NCBI RefSeq assembly: GCF_001544495.1 | Contig: NZ_FCNZ02000022.1 | Span: 1-64,000, forward strand | Reading direction: 5' to 3' | Source: Caballeronia telluris | Lineage (GTDB): Bacteria; Pseudomonadota; Gammaproteobacteria; Burkholderiales; Burkholderiaceae | Length of the DNA: 64,000 nt | Shown: positions 1 through 8,830 of the stretch, piece after piece | Numbering within the stretch: the first letter of the stretch is position 1 | Layout of the letters: every line of letters begins with the position of its first letter | Notes under the pieces: model-generated | Seen by the model: only the letters and a program-made list of their open reading frames with translations | What the model was told of the DNA's origin: nothing | Databases searched by the model: none | Translations under genes and position numbers: made by a program

Positions 1-105
1 AGCGCGTACCGCGAGCGCGCTGCTGTGCTTGCCAAGACGCGAACGGCAGCAGTCCAGCGCGATGCAGATGACGATGGGATCTTCATTCTGAATATGCTCA
101 GTTAG
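1..105 (+). CDS. C-terminal end of an unidentified protein (truncated by window start)
   Basis: A reading frame is open from the first base of the window and ends at TAG 103-105, giving 34 residues that finish in GIFILNMLS. The stretch is charged and Ala/Arg rich, which fits real coding sequence in this GC-rich genome. It is too short to assign a family. The stop is followed within 40 bp by the half-repeat at 142-246, so the gene appears to end just before that element. It could equally be a chance open frame. Confidence 0.38.
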   Translation, partial: SAYRERAAVLAKTRTAAVQRDADDDGIFILNMLS

Positions 106-141
106 ACATCCAAAGCAGAAAACGGGTTGTTCAGACCTTCC

Positions 142-246
142 CTTACTTTCTTTGCAGCAGCAAAGAAAGTAAGTCCCGCCCCGGACAGGGGCAGAGCCAA
201 TAGACCGACGCGAAAGCAAGTTCCACAACAGAGAAGCGCAAGCGCA
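142..246 (+). repeat. Solo half-copy of the long inverted-repeat element
   Basis: This stretch matches the right-hand arm of the three full elements found elsewhere in the window. It begins with the small palindrome CTTACTTTCTTTGC/GCAAAGAAAGTAAG around a GCAGCA centre. It continues through GTCCCGCCCCGGACAGGGGC and AATAGACCGACGCGAAAGCAAG. The complementary left arm and the central region are absent, so this is a deletion product or a minimal form of the element. It lies between the end of the truncated first gene and the end of the glycosyltransferase gene. Confidence 0.85.
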
Positions 247-302
247 TCAGACGGCGTTCAACGAACCAAACCAGCCCCAACCATAAGCGCCAGCGGCAAC
301 CC

Positions 303-1514
303 TCACGGCTTGAACGAAGCAGTCCGAGGCGGCTCACTCATCGCCCGATTGCGGTGATGCGCGCCGTGGCGCAAAAGCCGCACCAGATCATGCGACATCG
401 CATCGACGGTGAAGCGCTTCGTGAACGTGGCGAGCGCCTGCGCGCGCATCTTCGCGGCATCGGCGGCGGGCAGCGTGAGCCAGCGGCGCAGCATGTCGGC
501 GGCACCTTCCACGGTGTCGGTCCCGACGATGCCCGCGCCATCGGTCTTCACTTCGCGCCAGATGTTGACCTTGTCGGAGATCAGCACCGGCAGCGAGCAG
601 CCGAGCGCCTCCGCCACCGCGATCCCGAAGTTCTCCTGATGCGACGGCAGCGCGAACGCGTCGCTTGCATGGAACGCGCCCCACTTGACATCGCCCGCGA
701 GCATGCCCGTCCAGGTGATGCGCTCCGCGATGCCCAGTTCGCGCGCGAGCGTCTGCAGTTGCGCGCCCCATTCGCCGCCATCGGGGCCGGCCATCACCAG
801 ATGCGCGCTTGCATCGAGATCGCGCACGGAAGCGAAAGCCTTGAGCAGCAGATCGCAGCCCTTCTTCTCGTGGATGCGGCCGAGAAAAAGGATCAGGCGC
901 TTGTCGGCAAGTTGCGGATACGCGGCAAGGAAGTCCGCGCGCAGACGCTCGCCGTCGCCGGGAGGCGGGTTCGTGCCGAACGCGACGACTTCCTCGTTCG
1001 CGCGATAGAGCCGGAACGATTGCCGCGCGAGCACGCGCTCTTCCTCGGCGGTGAAGAGGACGCGCTCCGCATCGCGCAGCACGCGATATTCGGCCCACGG
1101 CCAGTAAAGCGATTTCTTCAGATGCTTGAGCGGATAGGTGCGCTTGAACCACGGGTCGAGCATGCCGTGCGGGAACACGTAGTACGGCACGCCCATGCCG
1201 CGCAGCGCCTTCCACGCGGCATAGCTATGGTATTGCCAGAGGCCGTTGACGATCACCGCATCGAAGCGCGCCGCGTGGTCGCGAAGCCACGGCACGAGGC
1301 GCGGACAGAGCCCGTAGTTCCCCTTCGACGGCCCGAGCGCGTGCACCTTCAGCGGAAAAGCCGCGAGCCAGGGCGCGTGCGGATCGTCGAGCGTCACGAC
1401 TTCGACGTCGTGTCCCATCGACTTCAGGCTGATCCCGCTCTGGCGAACGCCTTCCGTAGGGCCGCCGGCGCGGGGGTCGATGGTCGAAAGCAGATGGAGG
1501 ATCTTCATGTGCAT
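303..1514 (-). CDS. Glycosyltransferase, family 4 type
   Basis: A 403-residue GT-B fold glycosyltransferase. The N-terminus is MHMKILHLLSTIDP followed by GGPTEGVRQ, typical of the acceptor domain. PHGMLDPW at residues 115-122 recurs in exopolysaccharide transferases. The nucleotide-sugar domain starts with LGRIHEKKG at 211-219 and carries the E-x7-E region near 294-303 (HQENFGIAVAEAL). It presumably adds one sugar to a lipid-linked repeat unit at the cytoplasmic face. The sugar cannot be told from sequence. The start may be the third codon (MKIL). It lies 86 bp behind the Wzy-like gene on the same strand, so the two are probably co-transcribed. Confidence 0.85.
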   Translation of the reverse strand: MHMKILHLLSTIDPRAGGPTEGVRQSGISLKSMGHDVEVVTLDDPHAPWLAAFPLKVHALGPSKGNYGLCPRLVPWLRDHAARFDAVIVNGLWQYHSYAAWKALRGMGVPYYVFPHGMLDPWFKRTYPLKHLKKSLYWPWAEYRVLRDAERVLFTAEEERVLARQSFRLYRANEEVVAFGTNPPPGDGERLRADFLAAYPQLADKRLILFLGRIHEKKGCDLLLKAFASVRDLDASAHLVMAGPDGGEWGAQLQTLARELGIAERITWTGMLAGDVKWGAFHASDAFALPSHQENFGIAVAEALGCSLPVLISDKVNIWREVKTDGAGIVGTDTVEGAADMLRRWLTLPAADAAKMRAQALATFTKRFTVDAMSHDLVRLLRHGAHHRNRAMSEPPRTASFKP

Positions 1515-1600
1515 GTACGGGTTGAACCGGAAGAAGCAGGAACGCGGCGCGGCGCCGTGGCCCGCGCGGATGCGTCAGGCGCCCAAGCGCCGGATGTCGT

Positions 1601-3082
1601 TCAGCCGAGCGGCGCGAGCGTGCTCGAGCCGGAAGGCGGCTGGTGTCGTCCATGCGTCAGGGACGGCGTCTGTGCCGGATGCGACGGCAGCATCTCCGGG
1701 CCGCCTTCGCCCATGCCCGGTTCGAACGGACCGTATTCCGGACCGAAATTCGGGCCGAAATTCGAACGATATGTCGGCCGGGCCTGCGACGGGCCGGCCA
1801 TCGCACGCAGACGCATCGCGTGAGCAATGCGCCCGTAGCTCGCGACGAGCAGGCCGAGCGCGACGCCGAATACGAGCCCCGAAAAACGGTTGCCGAGCGG
1901 GTTGCCGCCGACCGAGGTCGCGGGCAGCGAGGCGAGCACGAGCAGTGCGCGGCCGAGAACCGGCAGGTACAGCACGTCGGGCGCGCGGCGGCGCCACGCG
2001 CGATAGGCCTGCGAGCCGCGCCACAGCGCGAAGATCACGCCGATCGGCAGCGCGAGCCCGAACAGGATGCCGCCCGCGAACAGCTGATAGACCCAGAAGT
2101 TGTGGCCGGCCGCCCATTCCTTGATCGCGTAGAAATCCTTCGCGCTCATCTGGCCTGCCAGGTCGGGCAGGTACGTGGGCGAATAGCGATAGTCGTGGCC
2201 GTATCCCATGCCGGCGAGCAGCGACACCGCCGACGAGGTCGTCTGATCGTACTGGTCCTTCATTTCGGCGAGGCGCGTGATCGTGGTCGGATCGCGCCCG
2301 GATGTCGTTTCCGCGGAGAAGAAGATGCGCTGCGTCCAGTGTTCCGCGACGCTTGGGAACACGGCGGCGGCGGCGAATACCATGCCGATCAGCAGCACGC
2401 CGATCATCGTCGCGCGCGCGCCGGCCTTGAGCAACAGGCGCGGCGAAGGCGCGGCGAGCCAGGTCGCGAACATGAAGAGCAGCACGGTGCCGACGAGCAG
2501 GCTGCGCGTGACGCTCAGGAGCTCGATCACGATCGTCACGAGAAAGAGCACGACCGACATCTTCGTGAGCCGTTTGGCGACGACGAATTCATGCAGCAGC
2601 AGTCCCTGCAGGCAAAGGAACGTCACGGAGACGATCCGGAAGCGGACGTTCTCGAGGCCGCCGCCCGTCGCCCAGCCGTAGGCGAAGCTGAAGAAGAGCG
2701 AGATCACCATCGACCAGAACATCACCTTTTCGATCTGCTCGAGGCGCTCCTGATTCCACGGATGACATCCGACGAAATAGCCGAGCAGCATCAGGAGAAA
2801 CGGCAGGATGACGCGCAAGTAGTTGCCCATGTCGTTGCCCTGCACGAGCTGCGTGAAGACGCTGCCGAGGATGGTGACGAGCAGCGCGGCAGTGACGAAG
2901 CTGCGCAAGCGCGAGCGGCGCGCGAAGCGCGGAGCGATCAGCATCAGGGCGATGCCGCCGGCAACCGTCGGAACCACCAGAAGAATCTGCAGGATCTTGC
3001 TCGACGATTCCGCCCCCTTGAAGTCGAGCGCGAGGGGCAGCAGGAACATCCACATCCAGAAGAGGGCGTATTTGTTGCGCAT
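1601..3082 (-). CDS. Wzy-like O-antigen/exopolysaccharide polymerase or ligase
   Basis: A 493-residue multispanning membrane protein with about ten hydrophobic segments. The N-terminus is a membrane helix following MRNKYALFW. One large extracytoplasmic loop lies near residues 232-315 (QRIFFSAETTSGRDPT onward). This is the layout of Wzy polymerases and WaaL-type ligases, which join undecaprenyl-linked repeat units in the periplasm. Neighbouring Wzx and glycosyltransferase genes favour a polymerase. After about residue 430 there is a soluble tail rich in Gly, Pro, Ser and Phe with near-repeats (NFGPNFGPEYGPFEPG), which is not usual for the family. A GAGAGA stretch precedes the ATG. Confidence 0.75.
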   Translation of the reverse strand: MRNKYALFWMWMFLLPLALDFKGAESSSKILQILLVVPTVAGGIALMLIAPRFARRSRLRSFVTAALLVTILGSVFTQLVQGNDMGNYLRVILPFLLMLLGYFVGCHPWNQERLEQIEKVMFWSMVISLFFSFAYGWATGGGLENVRFRIVSVTFLCLQGLLLHEFVVAKRLTKMSVVLFLVTIVIELLSVTRSLLVGTVLLFMFATWLAAPSPRLLLKAGARATMIGVLLIGMVFAAAAVFPSVAEHWTQRIFFSAETTSGRDPTTITRLAEMKDQYDQTTSSAVSLLAGMGYGHDYRYSPTYLPDLAGQMSAKDFYAIKEWAAGHNFWVYQLFAGGILFGLALPIGVIFALWRGSQAYRAWRRRAPDVLYLPVLGRALLVLASLPATSVGGNPLGNRFSGLVFGVALGLLVASYGRIAHAMRLRAMAGPSQARPTYRSNFGPNFGPEYGPFEPGMGEGGPEMLPSHPAQTPSLTHGRHQPPSGSSTLAPLG

Positions 3083-3591
3083 ATCGTTCTCTCTCGGCTC
3101 ACTTGCTCTTTAAGCTCTTCATGGCGGCTGCGAGGCCGCTGCGTACTCGGCAACCCATTGTCGCGCTCCATTGGAACGCAGTCACGGACTCCCGGGTACC
3201 CCCGTATTTGTGGGTCGAATATATCAGCGGCACAAAGCGCACGCCGCCGCGGCGGCGCCTAAGAACTAGCCTTCGGCGCGAAACGACTGACGCCCGTGTG
3301 CGCCGCACCACGCTTGAGGCGCGCGTGCCGACGAGGGCCCGGAAAAGTGTTGCGGGTCGAACATCCGTGCCGTGCCGATGTCCGCGAACGACAGCATGTT
3401 GGCGGATCAAACCGGCATTCTCGGCAGAAGATTCATAGGCCGGAAAGCTTCGAGAAGACGCCAGGTAAAAAGCGCTTGCGGCACGCTGTCCGAGCCGTCG
3501 GACGCGTCGAAGAAAGGTCCGTCGCAGCGATACGAGGCGGCATTGCCAGGACCGTCATTAAACAAAGACCTTCGAATAATAGGGGGAGGCC
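3083..3591. other. Intergenic region between divergent wzy-like and acyltransferase genes
   Basis: About 510 bp separate the starts of two divergently transcribed polysaccharide genes. No convincing coding frame, RNA gene or full promoter was seen. A strong ribosome binding site, GGGGGAGG at 3582-3589, serves the rightward gene. The stretch near 3210-3240 is relatively AT-rich. Promoters for both arms must lie here. Confidence 0.5.
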
Positions 3592-4752
3592 ATGGGCTTG
3601 TTCGGCGCGAAACGCACGCAAGTGGCGAAGCCGGCATCGAATTCCGCACCCGCGCGATCGATCGAACTCGATTTCATCCGCGGAATCGCGATCATTGCGG
3701 TGATGGGCTACCACTTCCACTCGTATCCGACGGGCAGCGCGTTCATTGCGGCGATCGAAATGCCGCTGAAAAGCTTCGGCCACGAGGGCGTCAACCTGTT
3801 CTTCACGTTAAGCGGCTTTCTCGTCGGCGGCCTGTTGCTCAAGCAATATTCGCAGGACGGACGCATCGACGCGGGACGCTTCATCGTCCGGCGGATGTTC
3901 AAGATCTGGCCGGCGTATTACGTGCTGATCCTCTTTCATGTGTTTGCAGGGCGCCATCCGACGAGCACCTTTCTCGTCCAGAACCTGACGCACATGCAGA
4001 ACTACTTCGGGTCGTCGATTGCGCAGACGTGGAGTCTCGCGGTCGAGGAGCATTTCTACCTGTTCCTGCCGGTCCTTCTGATCGGCTTCGCGCGGCTCAA
4101 GCTCAAGGCGAACGCGATCATCGGCGTGCTGTTCGCGATCTGCATGCTGGTGCTCGTCGCGCGCAGCGCGGCGGTCGCGAACGGCGACCTGAACGGCACG
4201 TTCTTCTACACGCAATACCGCATCGACAGCCTGCTCTTCGGGGTGCTGCTCGCGACGCTCTACTGGCTCAAGCCGGCCGTCTACCGATCGATCGCCGCGC
4301 GCAAGAAGGCGTTGATCGCGGCGGTGGTGCTGCTCGTCGCGTGGCTCGTATTCGGCACGCGCAATGTCGCGCTCGACCAGAGCATCGGCTATACGCTCCA
4401 GGCCATCGGCTTCACCGCGCTCATCGTGCTGACGATCGAATACTCGGGCTCGATTCGCGATTCGTTCATCTATCGCGGCATCGGCTGGATCGGTCTCTAT
4501 TCGTATGGCATCTATCTGTGGCACTCGCTCGCGCTCGCACCCGGCGACATCCTGATCCGCAAGGCGGCGGCTCTGGGCCTGCCAGCGATCCCGTCCTGGG
4601 CGTTCATCATGGCGGCGCAATTCGCGATTGCAATCGGTGTCGGCTACGTGACGACGCGCGCCGTGGAGTTTCCGTTCCTGCGCATCCGCGATGCGCTCTT
4701 CCCGGCGAAGCGCAAGGCGATCGAAGTGCCTGCGGCGGGCCACGTTTCCTGA
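3592..4752 (+). CDS. Acyltransferase family 3 (OafA/YrhL type) membrane protein
   Basis: A 386-residue integral membrane acyltransferase. The family signature is clear: ELDFIRGIAIIAVMGYHFH gives the Arg30-x10-His41 pair, followed by NLFFTLSGFLVGGLL and RRMFKIWPAYY. About ten membrane helices follow. Family members transfer acetyl or other acyl groups from the cytoplasm to sugars of O-antigen or exopolysaccharide. The surrounding glycosyltransferase genes point to decoration of the polysaccharide made here. The start is fixed by a consensus Shine-Dalgarno 2 bp before the ATG context (3582-3589). It is transcribed alone and ends at a strong bidirectional terminator. Confidence 0.9.
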   Translation: MGLFGAKRTQVAKPASNSAPARSIELDFIRGIAIIAVMGYHFHSYPTGSAFIAAIEMPLKSFGHEGVNLFFTLSGFLVGGLLLKQYSQDGRIDAGRFIVRRMFKIWPAYYVLILFHVFAGRHPTSTFLVQNLTHMQNYFGSSIAQTWSLAVEEHFYLFLPVLLIGFARLKLKANAIIGVLFAICMLVLVARSAAVANGDLNGTFFYTQYRIDSLLFGVLLATLYWLKPAVYRSIAARKKALIAAVVLLVAWLVFGTRNVALDQSIGYTLQAIGFTALIVLTIEYSGSIRDSFIYRGIGWIGLYSYGIYLWHSLALAPGDILIRKAAALGLPAIPSWAFIMAAQFAIAIGVGYVTTRAVEFPFLRIRDALFPAKRKAIEVPAAGHVS

Positions 4753-4775
4753 AGCGGTTGCTCCGCAGGGCGGAC

Positions 4776-4809
4776 ATAAAGAAAGCGGCGCATGCGCCGC
4801 TTTCTTTAT
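4776..4809. terminator. Bidirectional Rho-independent terminator
   Basis: A perfect 17-bp inverted repeat, ATAAAGAAAGCGGCGCA and its complement. It has an A-rich left flank and a T-rich right flank, so it can stop transcription from both sides. It lies between the convergent acyltransferase (ends 4752) and glycosyltransferase (ends 4832) genes. Confidence 0.92.
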
Positions 4810-4831
4810 TGATGCGAGATTCGCGAAGCCT

Positions 4832-6046
4832 TCAGGCAACCGCCTGCCGCAGCGTCTGCTTGAACTGGCTGAGCGTGTTGCGTTCGAGCAGATGCTGGGC
4901 GCCCGGCGTCGCATGCGGCGCACCGGCGAGCACGGCATCGAGCGCGCGGTTGATCGTCGATGGGCTCAGTTCGTCCACGACCGGGCCCAGTTCGCCCGTG
5001 CGGCAGAACCAGCCGATGAGTCCGTCGGCCGTGGCGACCACCGGCTTGCCGAAGCGATACGCCTGCACCAGCACGCCGCTCATGCCGTAGTGCCCCTTGT
5101 AGCCGAGCCACACGACATCGCATGCCGAAAAGAGGTCGAGCTCGATTTCACTCGAAATGAAGGTGTCGAGCACGACCGGTTTCGGCACGATCTTCGCGAT
5201 GACTGCCGCGAGCGTCGAGCGCACGTCCTCGTCCTGCGCGCCCGCGATTACGAGCGTCGGCGCGTTCGCGTCGGCCGGACGCGCGGCAAGCGCGGCGGCC
5301 AGTTCGAAGACGCCCTTGCGGTCGTTGATCGCGCCATACACGAGCACGTGCTTGCCGCCGCCGAGGCCGAGCCGCGCCTTCGCGAGCTGCGGTTCCGCCG
5401 CGCGCGCGTCGGGGAACGGGTCGGCGAGATATTCGATGGCAGCGGCCTGCTTCGGCGCGCGTGCGTCGCGGTGGCCGATGTCGGTCCACCAGTCGGCGAG
5501 CGTCGGATCGATCGTGAGCAGCGTCTTGAGTCCTGGCGCGCCGATCGCGCGCATGAAGAGGAGCGCCTTCGCCGCATTCACGAGCGGGCGGCGCGGTGCC
5601 CTCACGCCGACCTGCTCGTGATGGAAGTTCGAGCGCATCGTGATGCCGACCCACGGCGTCACGCCGAACGGCGAACCGAGAAACGGCAGCGCGAGAAAGA
5701 AGTAGTCGACGTAGGGCACGACGACGAGCGCGACGCGGTGGCCGCGGCTCGCGATATCGAAGGCGTGGCGGAAGTCCTGATGAAAGCGCGCGTAGCTGAT
5801 CGACGACAGCCGCGACGACAGCCCCCGACGTTCATTGCGGCCCGGCGGCGCGACGAATTCGATCTGCAGTTCGGGGCGGTCCTCGGCGCGGATCTTCGTC
5901 GCGAGCGGATGGCTCGCGTTGAGCGGGTCGGTGACGATCAGACAGCGATAGCCCGCTTCCATGTAGGCGTTGGCCGCCCATTCGGCGTAGCGCCAGCGGT
6001 GGCCGCTGAAGTTCGGCTCGATGATGAGGACGGTGTCGTTTCGCAT
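4832..6046 (-). CDS. Glycosyltransferase, family 4-like
   Basis: 404 residues from the chosen ATG at 6046 (MRNDTVLIIEPNFSGHRWRY). The frame stays open 24 codons further upstream, but that part has no domain character. The N-terminal half carries SGHRWRYAEW. The C-terminal half has VLVYGAINDRKGV near residue 240 and DVVWLGYKGHYGMSGVL near 318, where family-4 enzymes bind the nucleotide sugar. The fit is weaker than for the other transferases here, so this is a divergent member. It probably acts in building the local polysaccharide. No strong ribosome binding site is visible at the chosen start. Confidence 0.7.
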   Translation of the reverse strand: MRNDTVLIIEPNFSGHRWRYAEWAANAYMEAGYRCLIVTDPLNASHPLATKIRAEDRPELQIEFVAPPGRNERRGLSSRLSSISYARFHQDFRHAFDIASRGHRVALVVVPYVDYFFLALPFLGSPFGVTPWVGITMRSNFHHEQVGVRAPRRPLVNAAKALLFMRAIGAPGLKTLLTIDPTLADWWTDIGHRDARAPKQAAAIEYLADPFPDARAAEPQLAKARLGLGGGKHVLVYGAINDRKGVFELAAALAARPADANAPTLVIAGAQDEDVRSTLAAVIAKIVPKPVVLDTFISSEIELDLFSACDVVWLGYKGHYGMSGVLVQAYRFGKPVVATADGLIGWFCRTGELGPVVDELSPSTINRALDAVLAGAPHATPGAQHLLERNTLSQFKQTLRQAVA

Positions 6047-6449
6047 GCGTCGGTGGTATCCGAAAGGTGAGGAATCGCGGACCGTACTTTTGCGCCATCG
6101 GGCGCGAGTGCGGTGCATGAAGGGTGCATGAGCGGCATTGAGCCGACGAATCCAACACTAGCATTGCTCGATGGGCAGCACGCGCCAATTTCCCGCGATT
6201 TTCGGCGTCAGAAGACAGTGGCGAAGCACACACGATGTGAAATTTCGGGCCGATTTCGACTACGCGTTGGCGTCCATTGGGGACTTTGCCACGATACCTT
6301 TTGCATACTTCGTGGAAAAGTACGAGCGCACAGTCGTGGCGCCGAATCACACCACTTTGAAAGCGCGCCTTGCGCGTCCTGCGAGCCCATCGGTCCGCAC
6401 GACGCGAGGCGCAGCGGTCCGGAACCACCAGCAGCGCGGGGAATACTTA
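6047..6449. other. Divergent intergenic region upstream of a glycosyltransferase and the first flippase
   Basis: About 400 bp lie between two divergent starts. The frame of the flippase stays open back to an ATG at 6171, but the first 93 codons show no membrane or flippase character. The GTG at 6450 has the better ribosome binding site. The sequence is less GC-rich than its neighbours, as expected for promoters. No clear -35/-10 pair was found. Confidence 0.45.
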
Positions 6450-7697
6450 GTGAGATCAGTCCGGCTTCCATTCTTACCGGCGCGCGCGCGATTCGATCAC
6501 GATGCGGCGTTTTGGGTACTGCTTCAACAGGTCGTCGTGCGCGGGTTCGTCGCGGTCAAGTTTCTCGCCATCGGCCGCATCCTCGGCCCGGAGGCGATCG
6601 GCGCGGTCAGCATCGCGCTGCTCGCGGTCGCGATCGCGGAGTCGCTTTCCGATACGGGCCTCGCGCAGGCCGTCGTGCAAGGACGCGATGCGCCCGATTC
6701 CGGCGAACTGAGCGCCGTCTGGGCGACGCTCACCGCGCGCGGCGTGCTCATCGGCATTCTCATTGCCGTGTTCGCGCCTTTCATGAGCAGCCAGTTTCAC
6801 CTCGGCGGCTCGATCGGGCTCCTGCTGCTCGCCGCGCTCCTGCCGATTCTGCGCGGCATCGCATCGCCGGCGTACTTCATCGTCACACGGCAACGCGGCT
6901 TCCAGAAGCTCGCGGGCGTCGAGACGTCGGTGGCGTTCACGGACTGCGCCGTCGGCCTCGTCTGCGCGCTCGCGGGACTCGGCGCGTATTCGGTGCTGAT
7001 CGGCCTCGTCGCGGGCGAGGTGCTCAAGACGACGCTCACCTGGACCACGATGTCGCCGCGCCCGCCGCTGCGCCTGAAGTTTTCCGGCATCGGGCATTAC
7101 GTGAACTTCAGCCGCTGGATCTGGGCGGGCAGCGTCGTGAACCTGCTTCTCAACCAGTTCGACAAGGTGATCGTCGCAAAGCTGCTTGGGCCGCTTCAGC
7201 TCGGCGCGTACCAGATGTCGTCGAAGCTCGCGCAGATGCTGCTCGCCGATGCCGCCATTGCGATGTCGCAGTATCTCTTCCCGACGTTCTCCGAACATCA
7301 CCGCCGCGATGTGCAGTCCGCGCAGCGCCTCTTTCGCCGCTATCTCGTGCTCGCGGCGATCGGGCTTGCGCTGCTGGTGATCGTGCTGCGCCTCGTCGCG
7401 GAGCCGCTCTTTCAACTCGTGCTCGGATCGGCGTGGCTGCCCGCCGTGCCGCTCTTCAAAATCTTCGTGATCAACATGGCGATCGGCGCGGTGATCGCGG
7501 TGCTGGTGTCGTGGCTGCGCGCGGTGGGCATGCCGAAGGTGGCGACGCACGCGTCGATCATCCAGGCGATCGTGCTGTGCGTGACCGTGCCGGTCGCGAC
7601 GCATTACTGGGGCGTCACCGGCATTGCCTGGGCGATGACCGTCGGACTGGGATCGGCTGCGGGCTGGATGCTCTTTAGAATCGTCAGGGAGGCGTGA
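6450..7697 (+). CDS. Wzx-like polysaccharide flippase (first copy)
   Basis: 415 residues from GTG 6450, which has GCGGGGA about 7 bp upstream. This gives a normal family length, whereas the upstream ATG at 6171 would add 93 unlike residues. Hydrophobic segments run through the whole protein. The start FWVLLQQVVVRGFVAVKFL and the signature GPEAIGAVSIALLAVAIAE are typical of the MOP/PST export family. It should flip an undecaprenyl-linked repeat unit to the periplasmic face for polymerisation. Its TGA is shared with the next gene's ATG (TGATG), so the two are translationally coupled. A second Wzx-like protein is encoded at 14607-15902. Confidence 0.85.
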   Translation: MRSVRLPFLPARARFDHDAAFWVLLQQVVVRGFVAVKFLAIGRILGPEAIGAVSIALLAVAIAESLSDTGLAQAVVQGRDAPDSGELSAVWATLTARGVLIGILIAVFAPFMSSQFHLGGSIGLLLLAALLPILRGIASPAYFIVTRQRGFQKLAGVETSVAFTDCAVGLVCALAGLGAYSVLIGLVAGEVLKTTLTWTTMSPRPPLRLKFSGIGHYVNFSRWIWAGSVVNLLLNQFDKVIVAKLLGPLQLGAYQMSSKLAQMLLADAAIAMSQYLFPTFSEHHRRDVQSAQRLFRRYLVLAAIGLALLVIVLRLVAEPLFQLVLGSAWLPAVPLFKIFVINMAIGAVIAVLVSWLRAVGMPKVATHASIIQAIVLCVTVPVATHYWGVTGIAWAMTVGLGSAAGWMLFRIVREA

Positions 7698-8785
7698 TGC
7701 GCATACTTCACCTGGTTCTGGCTCCGCGGTTGTCCGGCGCGGAGGTGCTGGCGAAGGATCTTGCGATACATCAGCAGCGCGGCGGCGAGACGGTCGGCGT
7801 CACGGCGCTCACGCCGGCTCACGACGATTTCGGCCCGCTCTGCGACGAGCTGACCGAAAACGGCGTGCAGTGTCTCTTCCCGGCGCGGATGCACGGGCGC
7901 GTCGGCAAGCTGTGGAATCTCTACCAGACCGTCAAGGGTTATCGGGCCGACGTGCTCTTCGCCCACGCGACGATCCCCGCGTTCTATGCGCGGACGCTGC
8001 CGCTCAAGGTGCCGGTGGTCTACGTGATGCATTCCGCGACCAACGACTTCGAGAGCTACGTGTTCCGCCGGGTCGAGCGGATGTTGTCGCGGCGCGCGCG
8101 GGCGGTGATCGCGGTGTCGCCGACGAATATCGACGATTACGTCGGCGCCGTCGGCCGTCATCCTTCGATGACGCTGATTCCGAACGGCGTCGACATGGCG
8201 CGTTTTGGCCGCCGGCCGCTCGCGGGCATCGAGGACGCGAACGGCGGTTTGCAGATCGTGCAGGTGGGACGCTACACGTCGGTGAAGAACCAGCTTTCGA
8301 CGGTGCATGCGTTCGAGCGCGTGGTGCAGACCGTGCCCGAGGCGCGGCTTTTGTTGTGCGGCGTGATCGAGGACCCTGCGTATCACGCGGCCGTGGGCGA
8401 TCTGGTGTCGAAGCTCGGGCTCGCTTCGCGCGTGACGCTGGACGGGCCGCGCTCGGACGTGGCGGACCTGTTGCAGCAATCGCGCGTCTTCGCGATGCCG
8501 TCGCGTTCGGAAGGGCACAGTATTGCGTTTCTGGAGGCGCTGGCCTCGGGCGTGCCGGTGGTCGCGAGCACGATCCGGCCGTTCAGCTTCGCCGCCGATT
8601 TTCCGGGCGTTCACCTGTGCGATCCCGACGATACGGCCGCCTATGCCAGCGCGCTCGTCGAGGCGCTCGGCGATCCGCGCTCGTTGCGCCCGCTTGGCGG
8701 CCTGACGCTCGCCGATACGGCGGCGCGGTATCTCGCGGTGGCGCAGGAAGTTACGCGGGGGATGCCGCGGACGGCGCCGGCGTGA
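7697..8785 (+). CDS. Glycosyltransferase, family 4 type
   Basis: 362 residues starting at ATG 7697, which overlaps the flippase stop. AGGGAGG at 7686-7692 is the ribosome binding site; a GTG three bases earlier is too close to it. The N-terminus MRILHLVLAPRLSGAEV is the usual Rossmann start. LQIVQVGRYTSVKNQ near residue 190 and FAMPSRSEGHSIAFLEAL near 270 mark the nucleotide-sugar domain with its E-x7-E element. It likely adds a sugar to the same repeat unit exported by the coupled flippase. It is followed by inverted-repeat element A rather than a standard terminator. Confidence 0.88.
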   Translation: MRILHLVLAPRLSGAEVLAKDLAIHQQRGGETVGVTALTPAHDDFGPLCDELTENGVQCLFPARMHGRVGKLWNLYQTVKGYRADVLFAHATIPAFYARTLPLKVPVVYVMHSATNDFESYVFRRVERMLSRRARAVIAVSPTNIDDYVGAVGRHPSMTLIPNGVDMARFGRRPLAGIEDANGGLQIVQVGRYTSVKNQLSTVHAFERVVQTVPEARLLLCGVIEDPAYHAAVGDLVSKLGLASRVTLDGPRSDVADLLQQSRVFAMPSRSEGHSIAFLEALASGVPVVASTIRPFSFAADFPGVHLCDPDDTAAYASALVEALGDPRSLRPLGGLTLADTAARYLAVAQEVTRGMPRTAPA

Positions 8786-8830
8786 GGGTTTTTTGTTTTT
8801 TTGTCTGCCGGCTGATGCGCTTTCGCTTGT

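Noticed and set aside
6171..6449. 93-codon N-terminal extension of the first flippase
   Set aside because: It lacks membrane segments and family character, while GTG 6450 has a suitable ribosome binding site.
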